Positions 42,640 through 55,550 of a DNA stretch of 64,000 nt are shown one piece after another. The notes under the pieces were generated by a model. The model was not told where the DNA came from, made no database searches, and saw only the letters and a program-made list of their open reading frames with translations. The position numbers and the translations under genes are program-made. Where the stretch lies: positions 2,012,501 to 2,076,500 of the forward strand of contig SNVD02009519.1 of assembly GCA_013180625.2 (NCBI GenBank). The letters are read 5' to 3'. The stretch is from Boswellia sacra (taxonomy: Eukaryota > Streptophyta > Magnoliopsida > Sapindales > Burseraceae). How positions within the stretch are numbered: the stretch's first letter is position 1; each line of letters opens with the position of its first letter.

Positions 42640-43085
42640 TAAGAATTTAACTAGTCATTAAGGTATACGAAGAGACACATTTGGTTGGAGGAGCTTTTTG
42701 GGTTTCCTGTAATTGCTCATAACTGGTTTAGTTTTAGATTTTTGTTAAACAAAACATGTGAACTTAGATTTGGTTTATATGCTTCCTCTGTTTTGTCTAC
42801 TTTTAAGCCAATAACCATTAACCATGTTGATTTTCTTCGACGTTAGAATCCTACTTTTGAAGAATGATTTTGGTTTCAATTTCCTTATGACTTTTGGAAG
42901 ATTACTTGTTGAGGGAAAGAGGAGAAGGGTCCTCACTTGAGGCCATTCGAGGCACCACGGACTTCTCATCTTCCTATGAACATTACATCAATTTTGCTTC
43001 CTAGCTATAATTAACATAAAAAGGTTCCATTGACTGCTTTGAACTTCTTGTAGTTTTTGATAAGAAATTAATGGTAGTCTTGGAT
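42640..43085 (+). repeat. Duplicated upstream/leader DNA of ABCC copy 2
   Basis: The stretch matches leader-intron DNA of the other copies: TTGAGGCCATTCGAGGCACC at about 42938 corresponds to 35468 in copy 1 and 61246 before copy 4. ATTTAACTAGTCATTAAGG also recurs before copy 4 (about 61107). It shows that the cluster grew by duplicating whole gene units with their flanks. Confidence 0.65.
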
Positions 43086-43089
43086 TATT

Positions 43090-43960
43090 GTATTTGTGCT
43101 TGAGTATTTGGATTTTAGAAGAGAAGCTAAGGAAAACTCAATACTGCTTTACCGTTGAATTCATGGTTAGCAGCAATGTTGCAAGGTGTCACATGGTTGA
43201 TTGTGAATTTAATGAATCATAAGCCCAAAGGGAAATCACCTTCCAGCAGCATCAATCCGGCCATTGTCCATTCTTAACCTTTTGTTTGCTGGAATTGTCT
43301 GTGCAAAAAGCAATTGAGATTAATGCATATTTTTTTCCTACAGAGATGCTATTTTGGTCTATCTATGCCTTCATTTTGATAAATCTTAACAAAATATTGC
43401 CTATTTTTTCCTGCAGAGATACTATTTTTCTACTGCAAAAGAATTAATGCGAAGCACAACCAAGTCCTTGGTAGCACAACCAAGTCCTTGGTAGAAAATC
43501 ATCTTGCTGAGTCTATAGCAGGAGAGGAGCCATGACAATAAGTCAATAAAGGGATTTTGTGGAGCAAGAGCGCTTAGTTGCAAAGAGCCTTGACCTCAAT
43601 GCATACCATTGCTAGTCCTTTCTTCCATAGTTTTGCTGCAAATGAGTGGAGAGGTTAATTCAACGCTTAGAAACACTCAGTGTAGCTAGCTGCATGGTTT
43701 TGCTTCCTCCTGGAACTTTCATCTTTGCTGAGTATATAATATAATCCTCCGAATCATTGCTATCTTCTAATTACAAATCTCATATAGATATATTTTCTAC
43801 AATTTGAAATACTTTGGAGATAGATTCTTAAGAGTTAAATTAGGCTACTAGCACTAACTAATGGTCTTTCTTTAAACATTAATCTACTTATGTCAATCCA
43901 AAACCAGTGTAAACTATAGCTCAATTATATCATTTCCCTAGAAGGCTAAATCACCATTAA
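43090..43960 (+). pseudogene. ABCC copy 2, strongly decayed relic
   Basis: Pieces of exon 1 (about 43105-43304, matching 36160-36364 of copy 1), exon 6 (about 43417-43735) and exon 7 (about 43857-43957) follow each other directly. The second half of exon 1 and exons 2-5 are missing, as are both nucleotide-binding domains. Small insertions, deletions and stops break every piece. In the exon 6 piece a 20-bp unit, AGCACAACCAAGTCCTTGGT, is duplicated back to back at 43453-43492, and GGAGAGGAGCC replaces GGAGCC. It cannot make a transporter. Confidence 0.85.
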
Positions 43961-45256
43961 TGGTGAGATTCATTCATTTCATAGATGATTAATAGTAAAA
44001 GGGTAGTTTTACATGTTGAGTAAATGCGAGCTTGACATTTTTCTTACCAAATTTATGGAGTATTTATCAATTTTCTTCCTGTATGTATTCCATTTTGTAA
44101 TGGATTCGGGATTCCTATTACGATCGTGACACTTGCAACATAACTTATATTATTAAAGTATATTTGCTTTCAGATTAATTGAGTCCTTCCTTCTCTGTGA
44201 CTACACAAGGATTGTATAATATATTCCATAAGATAAACTGGTACCAACCCAGAATTTTTAAGAAAAAAAAATGTATGTTCAATTTTTATAAAATTAAAAT
44301 AAGTCTCTCGTAAATTAAGTAATAGCATATATATATATATAGAATCTATCCACAATTACAGGGAATAATTAAGATGGTTAAATTTGTAGCATTTAACAAA
44401 CAACAAAGACAAATTAAAACTTGTTAAATCGCTTTAGAATATTAAAGGAGTGCGCATTATTCCCTTCTCTATTTCAAGACCACAAACGGGCAATTAGCTC
44501 AGTTTTGGTTAATTAAATTTTAGATTAAAAAATTATTATTATCATTATCCTCCAACTTTTGGGTGGAATTAATAATTATCGGTGTTTTTGGTTGTTTCAA
44601 TTTTCCCAAGGAAGAATAATTAATGTCCCTTTCAAAGCCTCTCACAATCACATGATTAAGTTAATAATATTATAATATTTAAGTTGTTTGGAGTCTAATA
44701 CCAAACTAATTAATAAGAATCGCTTGAACTTGAAGAAGAAGTTGTTGTTCTACGTTCTTATTATAAGAAAGTGAAAACTGAAGAACAAGAGACAACACTA
44801 TTGCTTACTCTTTTTGTTAGATGCATGGTTTCATTTTCCTGGATAATTAGGTGGCTGTGGTAAGGTAAATTAAGTTTCATTATTTTCTATCTTTTTGTTT
44901 TGTTTCAAATTTGGCATGGACCATGCTGCAGTTGTTTAATTAGCTTTCTAATCCTTTCTTGATCTGTTTCATTGTTTAAAATATCGTCGATGTATGTGGA
45001 TCTTGCATTAATATATTTTACGTGATGTAGTAGTAATACAATTCATTTAACATTTCTTCTCGAGATTGAACTAAAAGATCATGAGGGAGGCGTTTTTGGT
45101 ATCCACAACTCTCTCTCTCTCTCTCTGTGTTTAGGATTTTGTTCATGGAATACTTGCACGTAAAGCTATGTGGATGTAGCTAAGCTAGCTTGAGGCCCTT
45201 TGAGGCATCAGCATCATCTCATCTCTTCTTACATGCCGTGCAAATGCATTTTCTGG
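43961..45256. other. Spacer and putative promoter/leader region of ABCC copy 3
   Basis: The first part is AT-rich spacer. From about 44730 the sequence (AAGAAGTTGTTGTTCTACG, then TTTCATTTTCCTGGATAA) matches the leader exon region of copy 1 at about 34905-35080. Copy 3 therefore kept a recognisable leader. A CT repeat lies at 45110-45126. Confidence 0.5.
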
Positions 45257-45888
45257 GATGGAATGTCAATGTGCCGGAGTCGGACTGGCCTACGGCTAGC
45301 AGGCCGGGCTCAGGACTGGCCCAGGAGATGGGCCCTGCTGTGCCCTGAGTTATGGCTTGCAGGCTGGCCCAGCATAAAAACTGCAATTATTCTTCAATAA
45401 TGCCTGTTACATTCCTTGAGGTCTAAGGAATTCCTTTATCACCAAATGTTTAAGAAATCACAAATACACCCCTACAGTTGTTTTAGTCAGCCAGTCGAAT
45501 TAATCGATACTTTTAAGAAGGAAATTTCATATAATTCCAAGTAATTGGTCACATATAATATAGTCTCGTCTAGTCTAGTCAACATCGCTCTCCCTTAACC
45601 TTGATGAATAAAAAAGTAGCGAGGAGAATCCTTCAAAAATTATATTTATATTTAAATAAATATTTTATTTATTTATTGAGTTAATATCAATTGAGGTCAA
45701 TAAATAAATATTTTTTTCTTAGCATATTTATTTTCTAATGGGTGGTGTTGCTGGGTAGTGGTGGTGGAGCTTAGCTGATTGTGGGTTGTTAAGCTTATAC
45801 ATACGGTTGCTGCGGCTGCAGCTGCTTCAGTGGCTTCTCGGGTGGTTGCTGTCAGTTCAACTGTAGTGGCCGGGCCTATTGACACCCA
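45257..45888. mobile_element. Insertion in the leader intron of ABCC copy 3, hAT-like ends
   Basis: Compared with copy 1, where ATGCAATTTC runs almost directly into CACTAGCAATAAATG, copy 3 has about 630 extra bases here. The insert opens with GAATGTCAATGTGCCGGAGT and closes with GCCGGGCCTATTGACACCCA, inverted GTGTCAAT-GGCC-type ends like those of small hAT elements. It contains a GC-rich patch (GGACTGGCCCAGGAGATGGG) and no gene. No exact target duplication was found. Confidence 0.45.
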
Positions 45889-47607
45889 TTAGCAATAAGT
45901 GCCATGCAATTACAGCTCCCCCATAGTTTATTTTATTTTGTTTGCTTTCCTCTTAATATTTGAACTAATTTTTGTAGTTTTTGGCTTGTTGATGACAAGC
46001 ATAAAATTTTTGTGTGTCATCTCTCACTTGCATTCATATTCTTTTTATTATTATTGTTGGGCAGACTTGCACCTTTCAATAGCCCATTAATTCTTCTGAG
46101 TAAGAGGCAAAAGATTGATTATAATTTCTTTTTGTTGGATGCTTTGAAAACTTAGCAACAATAAATTTCTTATCTTACATGCATGATCGATTCTATGTTG
46201 CAATCCACTATAGGGTTGGAGAGTAAGTAAAAGGAGACAAAAATGACAAAGGATTTATGGACCATGTTCTGTGGGGAATCTGCATGTTCAGACACCGTTG
46301 CAGAGCCATGCAAGTCGGATTACATGCAATTGAGTCAACCAAATTCATGTATCAACCATGCGTTGACAATTTGCTTGAACATTTTGCTCTTAGACATGCT
46401 TTTAGTCGATATGATTTTCAAGTCATCGTCCAAAATGCTTCAAATTCCTCCACATTTGCAACTATTTACACCATTGCGGATGGGAGCTGCAATTACTAAT
46501 GGCTGTCTCGCAGTGGTGTATTTACGCTTAGGCATTTGGATTTTAGAAGAGAAGCTGAGGAAAACTCGGACTGCATTACTCTTGAATTGGTGGTTTCTTG
46601 TATTGTTTCAAGGTGTCACATGGCTGATGGTGAGTTTGACAGTAAGCCTGAAGGGAAGTTTGTTACACCCCGTATCCAACAGAGTAATACTGCAGCGGAT
46701 AAGGGCTTGCCAAGGGAACACAATCGTCGTTATACCGAAATCCTTCCTTAATCTTTTACTGATCGAATACCTGAGGTACACAACAGACTAGTGAGTATGA
46801 AACTCAATAAGCAGCTAGAATTATAGAACTGGCATAACACTCAAAATAAAACAATTAATGGCGATAACTATTTCAGAATATGAATACTATTCAATACTTA
46901 TTTCATAATCACTAATTACTGTTTATTTCTTAGTATACAAGCCACCAGTGCTTTACTAAGAAAATCAGAACATTGATTTCAATGTTCAAGGAACGCGCCC
47001 CTATGCGAGAAAACTAGCACGACGACGCCAAGTTTCTGATTTCCAATCCGTTACAAATTCCAGTTTCGCGCTCCTGTGCCAAGGGAGGGCACGCATGCGC
47101 CAACTCTCTATTCTCTCTTACTTGAGTCAGTGCAAGTAGCGCTTCAGCGTGAAAGGTATGGCGCAGCGATGCCAATTCTCTGCCTATATCTCTTTAGATT
47201 CGTTAAAGATGCACCCTTGCACCATTTAATTATGCTCCTACGCCAACCCTGTATCATTGGTCATTTCCTAGACCAATTACTCTCTTATCCAGTCACATTC
47301 CTAATTCCATAAATACCTGTCTATGGGTAATCAAGCATGGCTTTTCCATGTCAAAGCTTATCACATACACCCATTTACATACACATCTCATTTACACATA
47401 AACTTTTCACAAGTCTATCACATCCTCATGTGCTCCCATAAACATATAAATCATTCACACATGAGTTTCCATAAGCTAGCTACATTGTTCATATGGATAT
47501 CCATTTCACATAATTTCGGAAGCTTCCACAGTACAGTCACAGATACTTAGGAACAGTGCTCTCTAATCAAGGTAGGACTTTTCGTTTCACAGTCAGTTCC
47601 CATATGT

Positions 47608-48013
47608 AGGCCTACCCATGAATCAGCTCAAGGCTAGTCTGACAATCCGGGTGATACCGGGCCCATGCTACCGAATCTCGTCTAGAGAAACACATGGTCC
47701 AGACCTCCCCTCAAGCCATGGGGATACAGAACAGTACAGATACATTCAGAGGCCTACCCATGAAATAGCTCAAGGCTAGTCTGACAATCCGGGTGATACC
47801 GGGCCCATGCTACCGAATCTCATCTAGAGAAACACATGGTCCAGACCTCCCCTCAAGCCATGGGAGTACGTAACAGTACGGATACATTCAGATGCCTACA
47901 CTTGAAATAGCTAGAGGCTAGTCTAACAATCCGGGTGATACCGGGCCCATGCTACCGAATCTCGTCTAGAGAAATACATGGTCCAGAACTCCCCTCAAGC
48001 TATGAGAGCCAAA
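47608..48013. repeat. 142-bp tandem repeat, three units, within the LTR
   Basis: Units begin at 47608, 47750 and 47892, each starting AGGCCTACCC or ATGCCTACAC and containing CTAGTCTGACAATCCGGGTG then ATACCGGGCCCATGC. The same three-unit array is in the other LTR at 52783-53188. It is a regular, fairly GC-rich block in an otherwise AT-rich LTR. Confidence 0.88.
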
Positions 48014-48056
48014 TATCCTAAGTTGTGGCATGCCACTCACATATCAGTTTTCACAT

Positions 48057-48215
48057 TCAGTCACATAAGTGAAGCTCTATATTAAGCTTTCACTCACATA
48101 CCACATTCCACATTTCAGTCACATAAGTGGAGCTCTATATTAAGCTTTCACTCACTTATCACATTTCACATTTCAATCACATAAGTGAAGCTTTATATTA
48201 AGCTTCTAACCCAAT
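48057..48215. repeat. 58-bp tandem repeat, three units, within the LTR
   Basis: Units share TCACATAAGTGAAGCTCTAT and ATTAAGCTTTCACTCAC, with the third unit cut short. An equivalent array occurs in the other LTR at about 53234-53392. The last unit merges into CACAT-rich sequence. Confidence 0.8.
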
Positions 48216-50355
48216 CACAACTTGTCACAATTCATTCACTTAATGCTAGTAGTTAACGGTATCACATTTCACATTCGACATTTAATATATTCCCATAGGC
48301 TTGGCATGTAATTTCGAATTCATAACACATCACACTGTTATACATGCCTTCACACATCACAATATTGCAGTTCACTATCATAATTGAGGTTCTACGTAGG
48401 CTTCTCATTAATTACATATACATTCATAAACATAATAAGCCTACATATCTCACATACACTTATGGATGTGCACAATCCACACATTGACATCATTTCTACA
48501 TATGTAGAGCCCCATTGGATTCTTTATTAGTGCCAACCCTTCCATTACTCTTCGATGTATTTCAATCACATCGTTGCATAACTATGTCCATGTATAACTA
48601 ATCTCATTCAATTTCCACTCGTACACATTCATGGCACTCTAATACACATGGTTTTTCAGACATTCATTTGTCATGTCATCTCACATGAGGAAATAGTATC
48701 ATCGAATGTTTGGCATGTATTTCATTCTTCATATACACACATAGTTTCATTGGCAATATTATTCAAGCCATATCACAACAAATTCACATATATGAGGGCA
48801 CAGTCACATTTCTATATCTCACACATTTCACATATATTCACGAACACAATCATTAAACACATTTCATTAAAAGTTAACATCTGTTGTGTCCTCAGAAGGG
48901 TCTAGCTACTTACCTGGTTAGCCTTGCCTCTTAATTTTGCTCTCGTATGTTTCTTGATAAGCAGTTATTTAAAGTTCATCTCTTCTTCTTCTCCTTCCTC
49001 TCTGGTAACCATTGCCATAGTCATGACACACTGATTAGTGTCCATTTAGAAGTTATTAAATCCCTTATAGGTTAACAATAATTCAACCAACCAATAACAT
49101 CATTTATTAAACTCTATAACACACACATATTGGTTGGATTATTATAATAATGAGTTATTCATTTCTAATCATCACCAAACTTCATGGAACTCAAATAGAC
49201 ATACATATTATAGTCCATGAATTTTATTGAGTCAAAATAAGTTCATATACCCCTTGAAAATCCTTAATTTCATTCACACAGCAAATCTGTCTGCAGACCT
49301 CTCCACTGAACAGTGAAACTTTGAAGAATTTTATAAAATTCTACAATAATCCAATCTCTACCAAAATTTCCAGTCTAAAACTAGACACATATAATAGTCA
49401 TTCCACCAAAAATCATGATTTTCTAAGGAGTTTAATTCAGTCAGACGGAATTTATTTCACATACTCAGTTCTGGAACTTAACATTCACAGTTCTTTAAGT
49501 CCAGATTTGAAAAATCATAACAATTCATACACAACTCCAAAAACCATGAAAATTTACAGTCTAACAGAAAACATACCCAAGGGTTTGTGTATTAAAAATC
49601 ACAAAATTTAACAATGATTTGCCCCCTCAAATTGAGTTCATTCCCCCTGCCCTGTTTTAAAACAGGGGAATTCTCAATTTCGAACCAGAACTTCAAAAAT
49701 TCATTACAATTCACACACTACGAATTTTTGAGTGTTTCAAAATTCTATAAACTCCTTGAGATGTCCAGTTTATCATATAAAATTTTCAAAGTCAGCAAAC
49801 AACCATGGAATTTATAGGAATTTTTGGACTTGGAACTGTTCATAAAAACAACTCTGCAGGATTCATACTCATACTTTACTTCTAGCTTCCTAGCATCATC
49901 AAATCTTTAAATTCTTCCATAATTCACTCTAATTAATGTTTTCCTAGCATTTACAGAATATTTCTGACATGAAATATCACAAAAAAGTAATAAACCATCA
50001 CTCAATTGCATGGTTATGGCTAGAGTTAGAGAGAGAGAAGTGAATTCTTACATCTTGGCCTCTTGTTTCCTTCTTCTCTTCTTGATTCCATGGAAAAATT
50101 GAGGGAAAAAGAGGGAGAGAGGGTGCTGGACGTTCAAAGAGAAAGGGGGAACAAAAATGAATTTTCTAGACTTGTCTCATGCTTTATACATATACATCAC
50201 ACAAGTATTTCACTTAAACCCCCACACTTTCTTAGCTTTTCACTCACACCCTTCCATCTCTCATCTAATTTTATCCCTATATCTTATTATGTTAATAATA
50301 CATATTTTTACAATATACATATAAGTCAAACTTACTTAAAATTTGGGGTGTCACA

Positions 50356-51834
50356 ACTCTCCGCCCCTTAAAAGAATTTCGTCCTCGAAATTCCATATCA
50401 TCGTTCAATTATGAAAATATTTATCAGATATTCATTCTTTATTACTCCCGAAGTTGCTTCACAAATGGGGGATTTGTTTCAGAGCATTCTCATTGAAAAT
50501 ATCTTTTCCTTCCGTATCTAATGCTCTTTATAGTCCATAACTAATATTGTCCCTTAGTCGTCAGAAAATTGTTTCTCAGCTCTAGTGATTTGGAACTTAG
50601 TATACGGGAGGAACTGAAATTTTTATCCCTCACTATTCACTTGTATAATACATTTGGTACACTTAACCATAAAAGTGGCAGTGTGATCCATCGGCTACAT
50701 TCTCAATCCTCAACAAGTCTCATAAAAGTTGATGTATCTTGGACTGGATTTTCTTTTCTTACCCAAACTTTATCACTTTTGCCTTAAAATCATATCCACA
50801 AGTTGTTACATATCTTTCCAAGATTGAATGACTCTTTCGGTTTATCCATAAAAACCATACTAAATTGGAATGTAGTGCTTTTAACCATGTGCAACTTATT
50901 TCAGAATAGGTGTAACCTTTCGTCTCAAATCAAAACATTAAATACAAATATTCCACGGAACCTAACATCTTGCAGACATAAATTTACCCTTTTTGGTCCA
51001 TGGTAAAAATAATGTATTCAAGAAGAAAAAGGTACGAAATGGGTCAATCTATTAATAATTATCCAAATGGTATTACCGTCTTTCGGAATCCTATGTTACC
51101 CACAATAAAATCCACGATTATGTGTTCTCGTTCTCATTCAAGTATTAGGAGGAATCTAAACAATCTTAGCGGCCTTTAATAATCAACTTGACTTGTCGAT
51201 AAAATTGGCATTATCCCATAAGTTATGCTATATCTCTTTTATTGCCATGATAAAACCTCATATTAACATCATGATGTACACAATTATTAAATTCATTGAA
51301 CAATGGCTATCAAATCCATTTAGGTAAACCATTCATTCCACATTAATCGTAATTCCTTACCTCATAAATTCTCTTACCAACAACGTTGCTAACTTGCTCA
51401 AAACATTCATAGAAATCTTATATCACAACCTCTATCAACTGAACAACATTATTACATATAGTAAGCAAAGAGTACGAAATGATATCTTTAGCATAACAGA
51501 TATTAAACATTTCTAAAATTCTTTTGCTTAACCTTGCCCAAAACTTATCTCGTTGAGAATCCCGAAGTTCACTCTCAGATCTTGGAACTTCAATTATCTC
51601 ATCATTATGAATAGTAGGATCCTCAACATTAGTCGCTGCACTAGCAATAGTCATGTTGTCCCCACTTTGTTTAACACTACAAAACACAATGATATAAACA
51701 CAATAGACAGTGAAATTCATAATTCAACTTTCCAAACATTTAGTCTTGAGGATTTGGCATAAGACCTGGTTCCCTTAATCGCTTATGACTAATATTGTCT
51801 ACAGAATCTTAAACCTTTGCTCTGATACCACTAC
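50356..51834 (-). other. Interior of the LARD-like element, gag-like relic
   Basis: On the minus strand a 100-codon frame (51720-51418) close to the primer site includes IEVPRSESELRDSQRDKFWA, a charged stretch of the kind seen near Ty3 gag N-termini. The rest has no long frame, and conserved pol motifs are absent. A purine tract AAGGGGCGGAGAG lies just before the 3' LTR. I see this as the decayed remains of a Ty3 interior. Confidence 0.5.
51819..51830 (-). other. Primer-binding site of the LARD-like element
   Basis: The minus strand reads TGGTATCAGAGC four bases inside the 5' LTR, the same initiator-Met-type primer site as the Ty3 element at the left of the window. Confidence 0.85.
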
Positions 51835-54800
51835 TGTCACACCCCGTATCCAACAGAGTAATACTGCAGCGGATAAGGGCTTGCCAAGGGAACACAATCG
51901 TCGTTATGCCGAAATCCTTCCTTAATCTTTTACTGATCGAATACCTGAGGTACACAACAGACTAGTGAGTATGAAACTCAGTAAGCAGCTAGAATTATAG
52001 AACTGGCGTAACACTCAAAATAAAATAATTAATGGCGATAACTATTTCAGAATATGAATACTGTTCAATACTTATTTCATAATCACTAATTACTGTTTAT
52101 TTCTTGGTGTACAAGCCACCAGTGCTTTACTAAGAAAAATCAGAACATTGATTTCAATGTTCAAGGAACGCGCCCCTATGCGAGAAAACTAGCACGGCGA
52201 CGTCAAGTTTCTGATTTCCAATCCGTTACAAATTCCAGTTTCGCGCTCCTGTGCCAAGGGAGGGCACACATGCGCCAACTCTCTATTCTCTATTACTTGA
52301 GTCAGTGCAAGTAGCGCTTCAGCGTGAAAGGTATGGCGCAGCGATGCCAATTCTCTGCCTATATCTCTTTAGATTCGTTGAAGATGCACTCCTTGCACCA
52401 TTTAATTATGCTCCTACGCCAACCCTGTATCATTGGCCATTTCCTAGACCAATTACTCTCTTATCCAGTCACATTCCTAATTCCATAAATACCTGTCTAT
52501 GGGTAATCAAGCATGGCTTTTCCATGTCAAAGCTTATCACATACACCCATTTACATACACATCTCATTTACACATAAACTTTCCACAAGTCTATCACATC
52601 CTTATGTGCTCCCATAACATATAAATCATTCACACATGAGTTTTCATAAGCTAGCTACATTGTTCATATGGATATCCATTTCACATAATTTCGGAAGCTT
52701 CCACAGTATAGTCACATATACTTAGGAACAGTGCTCTCTAATAAAGGTAGGACTTTTCGTTTCACAGTCAGTTTCCATATGTAGGCCTACCCATGAATCA
52801 ACTCAAGGCTAGTCTGACAATCCGGGTGATACCAGACCCATGCTACCGAATCTCGTCTAGAGAAACACATGGTCCAGACCTCCCCTCAAGTCATGGGGAT
52901 ACAGAACAGTACAGATACATTCAGAGGCCTACCCATGAAATAGCTCAAGGCTAGTCTGACAATCCGGGTGATACCGGGCCCATGCTACCGAATCTCATCT
53001 AGAGAAACACATGGTCCAGACCTCCCCTCAAGCCATGGGAGTACGTAACAGTACGGATACATTCAGATGCCTACACTTGAAATAGCTCGAGGCTAGTCTG
53101 ACAATCCGGGTGATACCGGGCCCATGCTACCGAATCTCGTCTAGAGAAACACATGGTCCAGACCTCCCCTCAAGCTATGAGAGCCAAATATCCTAAGTTG
53201 TGGCATGCCACTCACATATCAGTTTTCACATTCAGTCACATAAGTGAAGCTCTATATTAAGCTTTCACTCACATATCACATTCCACATTTCAGTCACATA
53301 AGTGAAGCTCTATATTAAGCTTTCACTCACTTATCACATTTCACATTTCAATCACATAAGTGAAGCTTTATATTAAGCTTCTAACCCAATCACAACTTGT
53401 CACAATTCATTCACTTAATGCTAGTAGTTAACGGTATCACATTTCACATTCGACATTTAATATATTCCCATAGGCTTGGCATGTAATTTCGAATTCATAA
53501 CACATCACACCGTTATACATGCCTTCACACATCACAATATTGCAGTTCACTATCATAATTGAGGTTCTACGTAGGCTTCTCATTAATCACATATACATTC
53601 ATAAACACAATAAGCCTACATATCTCACATACACTTATGGATGTGCACAATCCACACATTGACATCATTTCTACACATATAGAACCCCATTGAATTCTTT
53701 ATTAGTGCCAACCCTTCCATTACTCTTCGATGTATTTCAATCACATCGTTGCATAACTATGTCCATGTATAACTAATCTCTTTCAATTTCCACTCGTACA
53801 CATTCATGGCACTCTAATACACATGGTTTTTCAGACATTCATTTGTCATGCCATCTCACATGAGGAAATAGTATCCTTGAATGTTTGGCATGTATTTCAT
53901 TCTTCATATACACACATCGTTTCATTGGTAATATTATTCAAGCCATATCACAACAAATTCACATATATGAGGGCACAGTCACATTTTTATATCTCACACA
54001 TTTCACATATATTCACGAACACAATCATTAAACACATTTCATTAAAAGTTAACATCTGTTGTGTCCTCAGAAGGGTCTAACTACTTACCTGGTTAGCCTC
54101 GCCTCTTAATTTTGCTCTCATATGTTTCTTGATAAGTAGTTATTTAAAGTTCATCTCTTCTTCTTCTCTTTCCTCTCTGGTAACCATTGCCATAGTCATG
54201 ACACACTGATTAGTGTCCATTTAGAAGTTATTAAATCCCTTATAGGTTAACAACAATTCAACCAACCAATAACATCATTTATTAAACTCTATAACACACA
54301 TATATTGGTTGGATTATTATAATAATGAGTTATTCATTTCCAATCATCACCAAACTTCATGGAACTCAAATAGACATACATATTATAGTCCATTAATTTT
54401 ATTGAGTCAAAATAAGTTCATATACCCCTTGAAAATCCTTAATTTCATTCACACAGCAAATCTGTCTGCAGACCTCTCCACTGAACAGTGAAACTTTGAA
54501 GAATTTTATAAAATTCTACAATAATCCAATCTCTACCAAAATTTCCAGTCTAAAACTAGACACATATAATAGTCATTCCACCAAAAATCATGATTTTCTA
54601 AGGAGTTTAATTCAGTCAAACAGAATTTATTTTACATACTCAGTTCTGGAACTTAACATTCACAGTTCTTTAAGTCCAGATTTGAAAAATCATAACAATT
54701 CATACACAACTCCAAAAATCATGAAACTTTACAGTCTAACAGAAAAAATAACCAAGGGTTTGTGTATTAAAAATCACAAAATTTAACATTGATTTGTCCC

Positions 54801-55550
54801 CTCAAATTGAGTTCATTCCCCCTGCCCTGTTTTAAAACAGGGGAATTCTCAATTTCGAACCAGAACTTCAAAAATTCATTACAATTCACACACTATGAAT
54901 TTTTGAGTGTTTCAAAATTCTATAAACTCCTTGAGATGTCTAGTTTATCATATAAAATTTTCAAAGTCAGCAAACAACCATGAAATTTATAGGAATTTTC
55001 GGACTTGGCACTGTTCATAAAAACAACTCTGCAGGATTCATACTCATACTTTACTTCTAGCTTCCTAGCATCATCAAATCTTTAAATTCTTCCATAATTC
55101 ACTCTAATTCATGTTTTCCTAGCCATTTACAGAATATGTCTGACATGAAATATCACAAAAAACAATAAACCATCACTCAATTGCATGGTTATGGCTAGAG
55201 TTAGAGAGAGAGAAGTGAATTCTTACATCTTGGCCTCTTGTTTCCTTCCTCTCTTCTTGATTCCATGGAAAAATTGAGGAAAAAAGAGGGAGAGAGGGTG
55301 CTGGACGTTCAAAGAGAAAGGGGGAACAAAAATGAATTTTCTAGACTTGTCTCATGCTTTATACATATACATCACACAAGTATTTCACTTAAACCCCCAC
55401 ACTTTCTTAGCTTTTCACTCACACCCTTCCATCTCTCATCTAATTTTATCCCTCTCCATATATATATATATACATATCTTATTATGTTAATAATACATAT
55501 TTTTACAATATACATATAAGTCAAACTTACTTAAAATTTGGGGTTTCACA
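51835..55550 (-). repeat. 5' LTR of the LARD-like element (3716 bp)
   Basis: This is the upstream LTR in the minus-strand reading; the primer-binding site adjoins it at 51830-51819. It is slightly longer than its partner, in part through a TA microsatellite at about 55457-55472 (CCATATATATATATATACAT) that the other LTR lacks. Confidence 0.92.
52783..53188. repeat. 142-bp tandem repeat, three units, second LTR
   Basis: This is the counterpart of the array at 47608-48013 with the same unit number and period, so the array predates insertion of this element. Confidence 0.88.

Larger units (their letters stand above)
46661..50355 (-). repeat. 3' LTR of the LARD-like element (3695 bp)
   Basis: It is nearly identical along its length to the repeat at 51835-55550. 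In the first ~320 bases I counted eight substitutions by eye, all transitions, plus one A-run length difference. The several plus-strand ORFs of 60-100 codons inside it recur in the other LTR and show no protein-like character. Confidence 0.92.
46661..55550 (-). mobile_element. Non-autonomous LTR element with 3.7-kb LTRs (LARD-like), 8890 bp
   Basis: Two long direct repeats, 46661-50355 and 51835-55550, bound a 1479-bp interior. The ends are TGTTACACCCC and GGGTTTCACA, and the 5-bp target AAGTT is duplicated at 46656-46660 and 55551-55555 within exon 1 of ABCC copy 3. On the minus strand the primer-binding site follows the right-hand LTR and a purine tract (GGGGCGGAGAG) precedes the left-hand one, so the element is minus-strand. 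No protease, RT or integrase is recognisable. LTRs more than twice as long as the interior fit a large retrotransposon derivative, probably of Ty3 origin. It would need proteins in trans. Confidence 0.92.

Noticed and set aside
47608..48013. Regular repeats that could suggest a CRISPR-like array
   Set aside because: Units are 142 bp, back to back with no unique spacers, in a plant LTR. They are a tandem repeat.
47076..50371. Plus-strand ORFs of 67-102 codons in the LTRs
   Set aside because: They recur in the other LTR with changes that alter or extend the frame, and read as low-complexity Ser/His/Ile-rich peptides typical of chance ORFs in this LTR.
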